A stretch of DNA of 64,000 nt. Source: JAEUOS01 sp040382235 (GTDB lineage Bacteria > Pseudomonadota > Gammaproteobacteria > Burkholderiales > JAEUOS01). The position numbers were made by a program, and so were the translations under genes. The number at the start of each line of letters is the position of its first letter. The first letter of the stretch is position 1. The stretch is from assembly GCA_040382235.1 (NCBI GenBank), contig JBEIFV010000001.1:54161-118160 (forward strand), written 5' to 3'. The notes beneath the pieces were generated by a model, which saw only the letters and a list, made by a program, of their open reading frames with translations, was not told where the DNA came from and did no database searches. Positions 62,733 to 64,000 of the stretch are shown piece after piece.

Positions 62733-63878
62733 ATGACCGACACCTCCATCCGTACCTTCCGCCTCGCGATTCCAGGCCAGTCCATTGATGATCTACACGC
62801 CCGGTTGGCGCGCGTGCGCTGGCCCGACGAAGCGCCGGACGCGCCCTGGGCCTACGGCACCTCGGTCGGCTTCATGCGCGACGTCACCGACTACTGGGTT
62901 AAGAGCTTCGACTGGCGCCAGACCGAAGCCGGCCTCAACGCGCTGCCGCAATATGTGACTTCGATCGACGGCATCGACGTGCACTTCATCCATGTGCCGG
63001 GCCGCGGGCCGGCACCCAAGCCGCTGCTCTTGTCGCATGGCTGGCCCGGCTCGGTGCTTGAATTCATGAAGCTGATACCGCTCCTGACCGACCCCGCTGC
63101 CCATGGCGGCCGCGCGGAGGACGCTTTCACCGTGGTGGTGCCTTCGCTGCCGGGCTACACGCTGTCGTTCCGCGAGAACCAGCCGCGCAAGTCATTGCCG
63201 GCCATCGGCGCGATGTTCCATCAACTGATGACGCGCCTGGGTTACAGCCGCTACGGTGCGCAGGGTGGCGACTGGGGCTCGTTCGTCACTGCCTGGCTGG
63301 GCGCCAATCAACCTGACCAGGTGACCGGCATCCATCTGAACATGATGCCGATCCGGCGCGATGCCGCGATGTTCGCCAACCCGACCGAAAGCGAGCGGCG
63401 CTACCTGGATGAACTGGCCGAGTTTCTGAAAGAGGAAACCGGCTACCAGGCGATCCAGGGCACGCGTCCGCAGACGCTCGCCTTCGGCCTGTCCGACTCA
63501 CCGGTCGGCCTGGCCGCCTGGATCGTCGAAAAATACCGCGCGTGGACTGATTGCGACGGCGACCCGCGCAATGTGCTGAGCATGGACGAGATGCTGGGCA
63601 ATATCAGCCTCTACTGGTTCACCAACTGCATTGGCGCCTCGTTCTGGCCCTACTATGCGCGCCTGCACGGGCCATGGCCGATCGACGGCAGCATCACGGT
63701 GCCGACCGGCTACTGCGAATTTCCGCGCGAAATCCTGCGCCCGCCGCGCGCAGCGGCCGAGCGGGTATTCAACATTCAGCGCTGGAGCGTGATGGCCAAA
63801 GGCGGCCACTTTGCCGCTCTCGAGCAGCCAAACGTGCTGGCCAACGAAATCCGCGAGTTCTTCGGCCCGCTGGCCTGA
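62733..63878 (+). CDS. epoxide hydrolase, alpha/beta-fold
   Basis: A 381-residue epoxide hydrolase. The oxyanion motif is LLLSHGWPGSVLEFMKL, the nucleophile is Asp180 in AQGGDWGSFVTAWLG, and the base is His359 in AKGGHFAALEQPN. The N-terminal FRLAIPGQSIDDLHARLARVRWPDEAPDAPWAYGTSVGFM segment is the EHN domain typical of epoxide hydrolases of the microsomal/EchA-like type. It opens epoxides to diols. ATG 62733 starts the EHN similarity. It shares a divergent promoter region with the iron alcohol dehydrogenase. Confidence 0.93.
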   Translation: MTDTSIRTFRLAIPGQSIDDLHARLARVRWPDEAPDAPWAYGTSVGFMRDVTDYWVKSFDWRQTEAGLNALPQYVTSIDGIDVHFIHVPGRGPAPKPLLLSHGWPGSVLEFMKLIPLLTDPAAHGGRAEDAFTVVVPSLPGYTLSFRENQPRKSLPAIGAMFHQLMTRLGYSRYGAQGGDWGSFVTAWLGANQPDQVTGIHLNMMPIRRDAAMFANPTESERRYLDELAEFLKEETGYQAIQGTRPQTLAFGLSDSPVGLAAWIVEKYRAWTDCDGDPRNVLSMDEMLGNISLYWFTNCIGASFWPYYARLHGPWPIDGSITVPTGYCEFPREILRPPRAAAERVFNIQRWSVMAKGGHFAALEQPNVLANEIREFFGPLA

Positions 63879-63954
63879 TGTCTTTCGATAAGCGCGGCTA
63901 TGATCGACAGTTCAATCAGCGGACATCAAGCCCGCTTTTCAAGGCAGAACACCG

Positions 63955-64000
63955 ATGCTTGAAACCAAAGTGATGCTCCTCACCGGTGCCGCCGGCGGCA
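63955..64000 (+). CDS. short-chain dehydrogenase, first codons only
   Basis: The last 46 bases encode MLETKVMLLTGAAGG, the start of a Rossmann-fold short-chain dehydrogenase/reductase with the TGxxxG coenzyme motif beginning. AAGG lies about ten bases upstream. The rest of the gene lies outside the window. It follows the epoxide hydrolase by 76 bases and probably oxidises the diol or a related alcohol. Confidence 0.6.
   Translation, partial: MLETKVMLLTGAAGG

Noticed and set aside
63878..63973. Short frame starting at the epoxide hydrolase stop (MSFDKRGYDRQ)
   Set aside because: Only 31 residues, no family resemblance, and the better start at 63955 encodes a dehydrogenase beginning.
1..64000. 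CRISPR array, prophage or intact IS element
   Set aside because: No regularly spaced direct repeats, phage structural genes, transposase or integrase was found on either strand.

Overview
This is a GC-rich, densely coded bacterial chromosome segment, most like a betaproteobacterium of the Burkholderiales type. That placement is inferred from gene content: five orphan Bug/TctC-type periplasmic binding proteins, a CaiB/BaiF CoA-transferase, a fused IcmF mutase, ParDE and VapBC modules, and NdvB-like glucan synthases. I see no rRNA, tRNA, CRISPR array, phage or intact insertion sequence. About 55 genes are supported, and four loci are broken or decayed.

Layout. 1-3.5 kb: end of a GntR regulator, then an acyl-CoA dehydrogenase, an isochorismatase-like hydrolase and a secreted MetX-like alpha/beta hydrolase. 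3.6-8.6 kb: MFS exporter, small cupin, TfoX-like protein, a Bug protein and a secreted caspase-fold protein. 8.7-12.3 kb: flavin monooxygenase, VapBC with a perfect inverted-repeat operator, and a class III CoA-transferase. 12.5-18.4 kb: AAA+/DUF4143 ATPase, IcmF, and an AbiEii-type nucleotidyltransferase with its partner. 18.5-28.9 kb: a probable catabolic island with two paralogous cupins, a TetR regulator with a visible promoter and operator, a complete TRAP transporter, an alpha/beta hydrolase, a GAF protein, two paralogous class-C beta-lactamase-fold hydrolases and a Bug protein. 29-33 kb: an FMN-dependent alpha-hydroxy-acid dehydrogenase and an overlapping kinase/response regulator pair. 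33.3-39.9 kb: an envelope glucan cluster with an OpgB/LTA-synthase-like transferase, a small membrane protein, a GH17 membrane protein interrupted by an in-frame TGA, and an intact GH17-GT2 glucan synthase. 40-49.3 kb: PhoD, Bug protein, ferredoxin plus cytochrome P450, EamA and MFS transporters, and a large arylsulfatase. 49.4-53.6 kb: ParDE with a frameshifted toxin, MazG-like protein, YciI-Bug pair, a decayed copy of the mazG-like 3' end, and a second nucleotidyltransferase pair. 53.7-64 kb: a two-subunit acyl-CoA dehydrogenase, Bug protein, glucose-6-phosphate dehydrogenase, an ABC-type binding protein and a fossil paralog of it, a zeta-toxin-like module, an iron alcohol dehydrogenase, an epoxide hydrolase and the first codons of a short-chain dehydrogenase.

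Functionally the window is a catabolic accessory region. Acids and esters appear to be imported (TRAP, Bug), hydrolysed (several alpha/beta and serine hydrolases, epoxide hydrolase, sulfatase), oxidised (P450, flavin monooxygenase, dehydrogenases) and passed into CoA-ester metabolism (CoA-transferase, acyl-CoA dehydrogenases, IcmF). Five toxin-antitoxin-like modules lie between these genes. The substrates cannot be read from sequence. The most reportable observations are the glucan cluster with its nonsense-interrupted gene, the two nucleotidyltransferase modules with unassigned partners, the frameshifted ParE, two gene fossils and four clear inverted-repeat operators.
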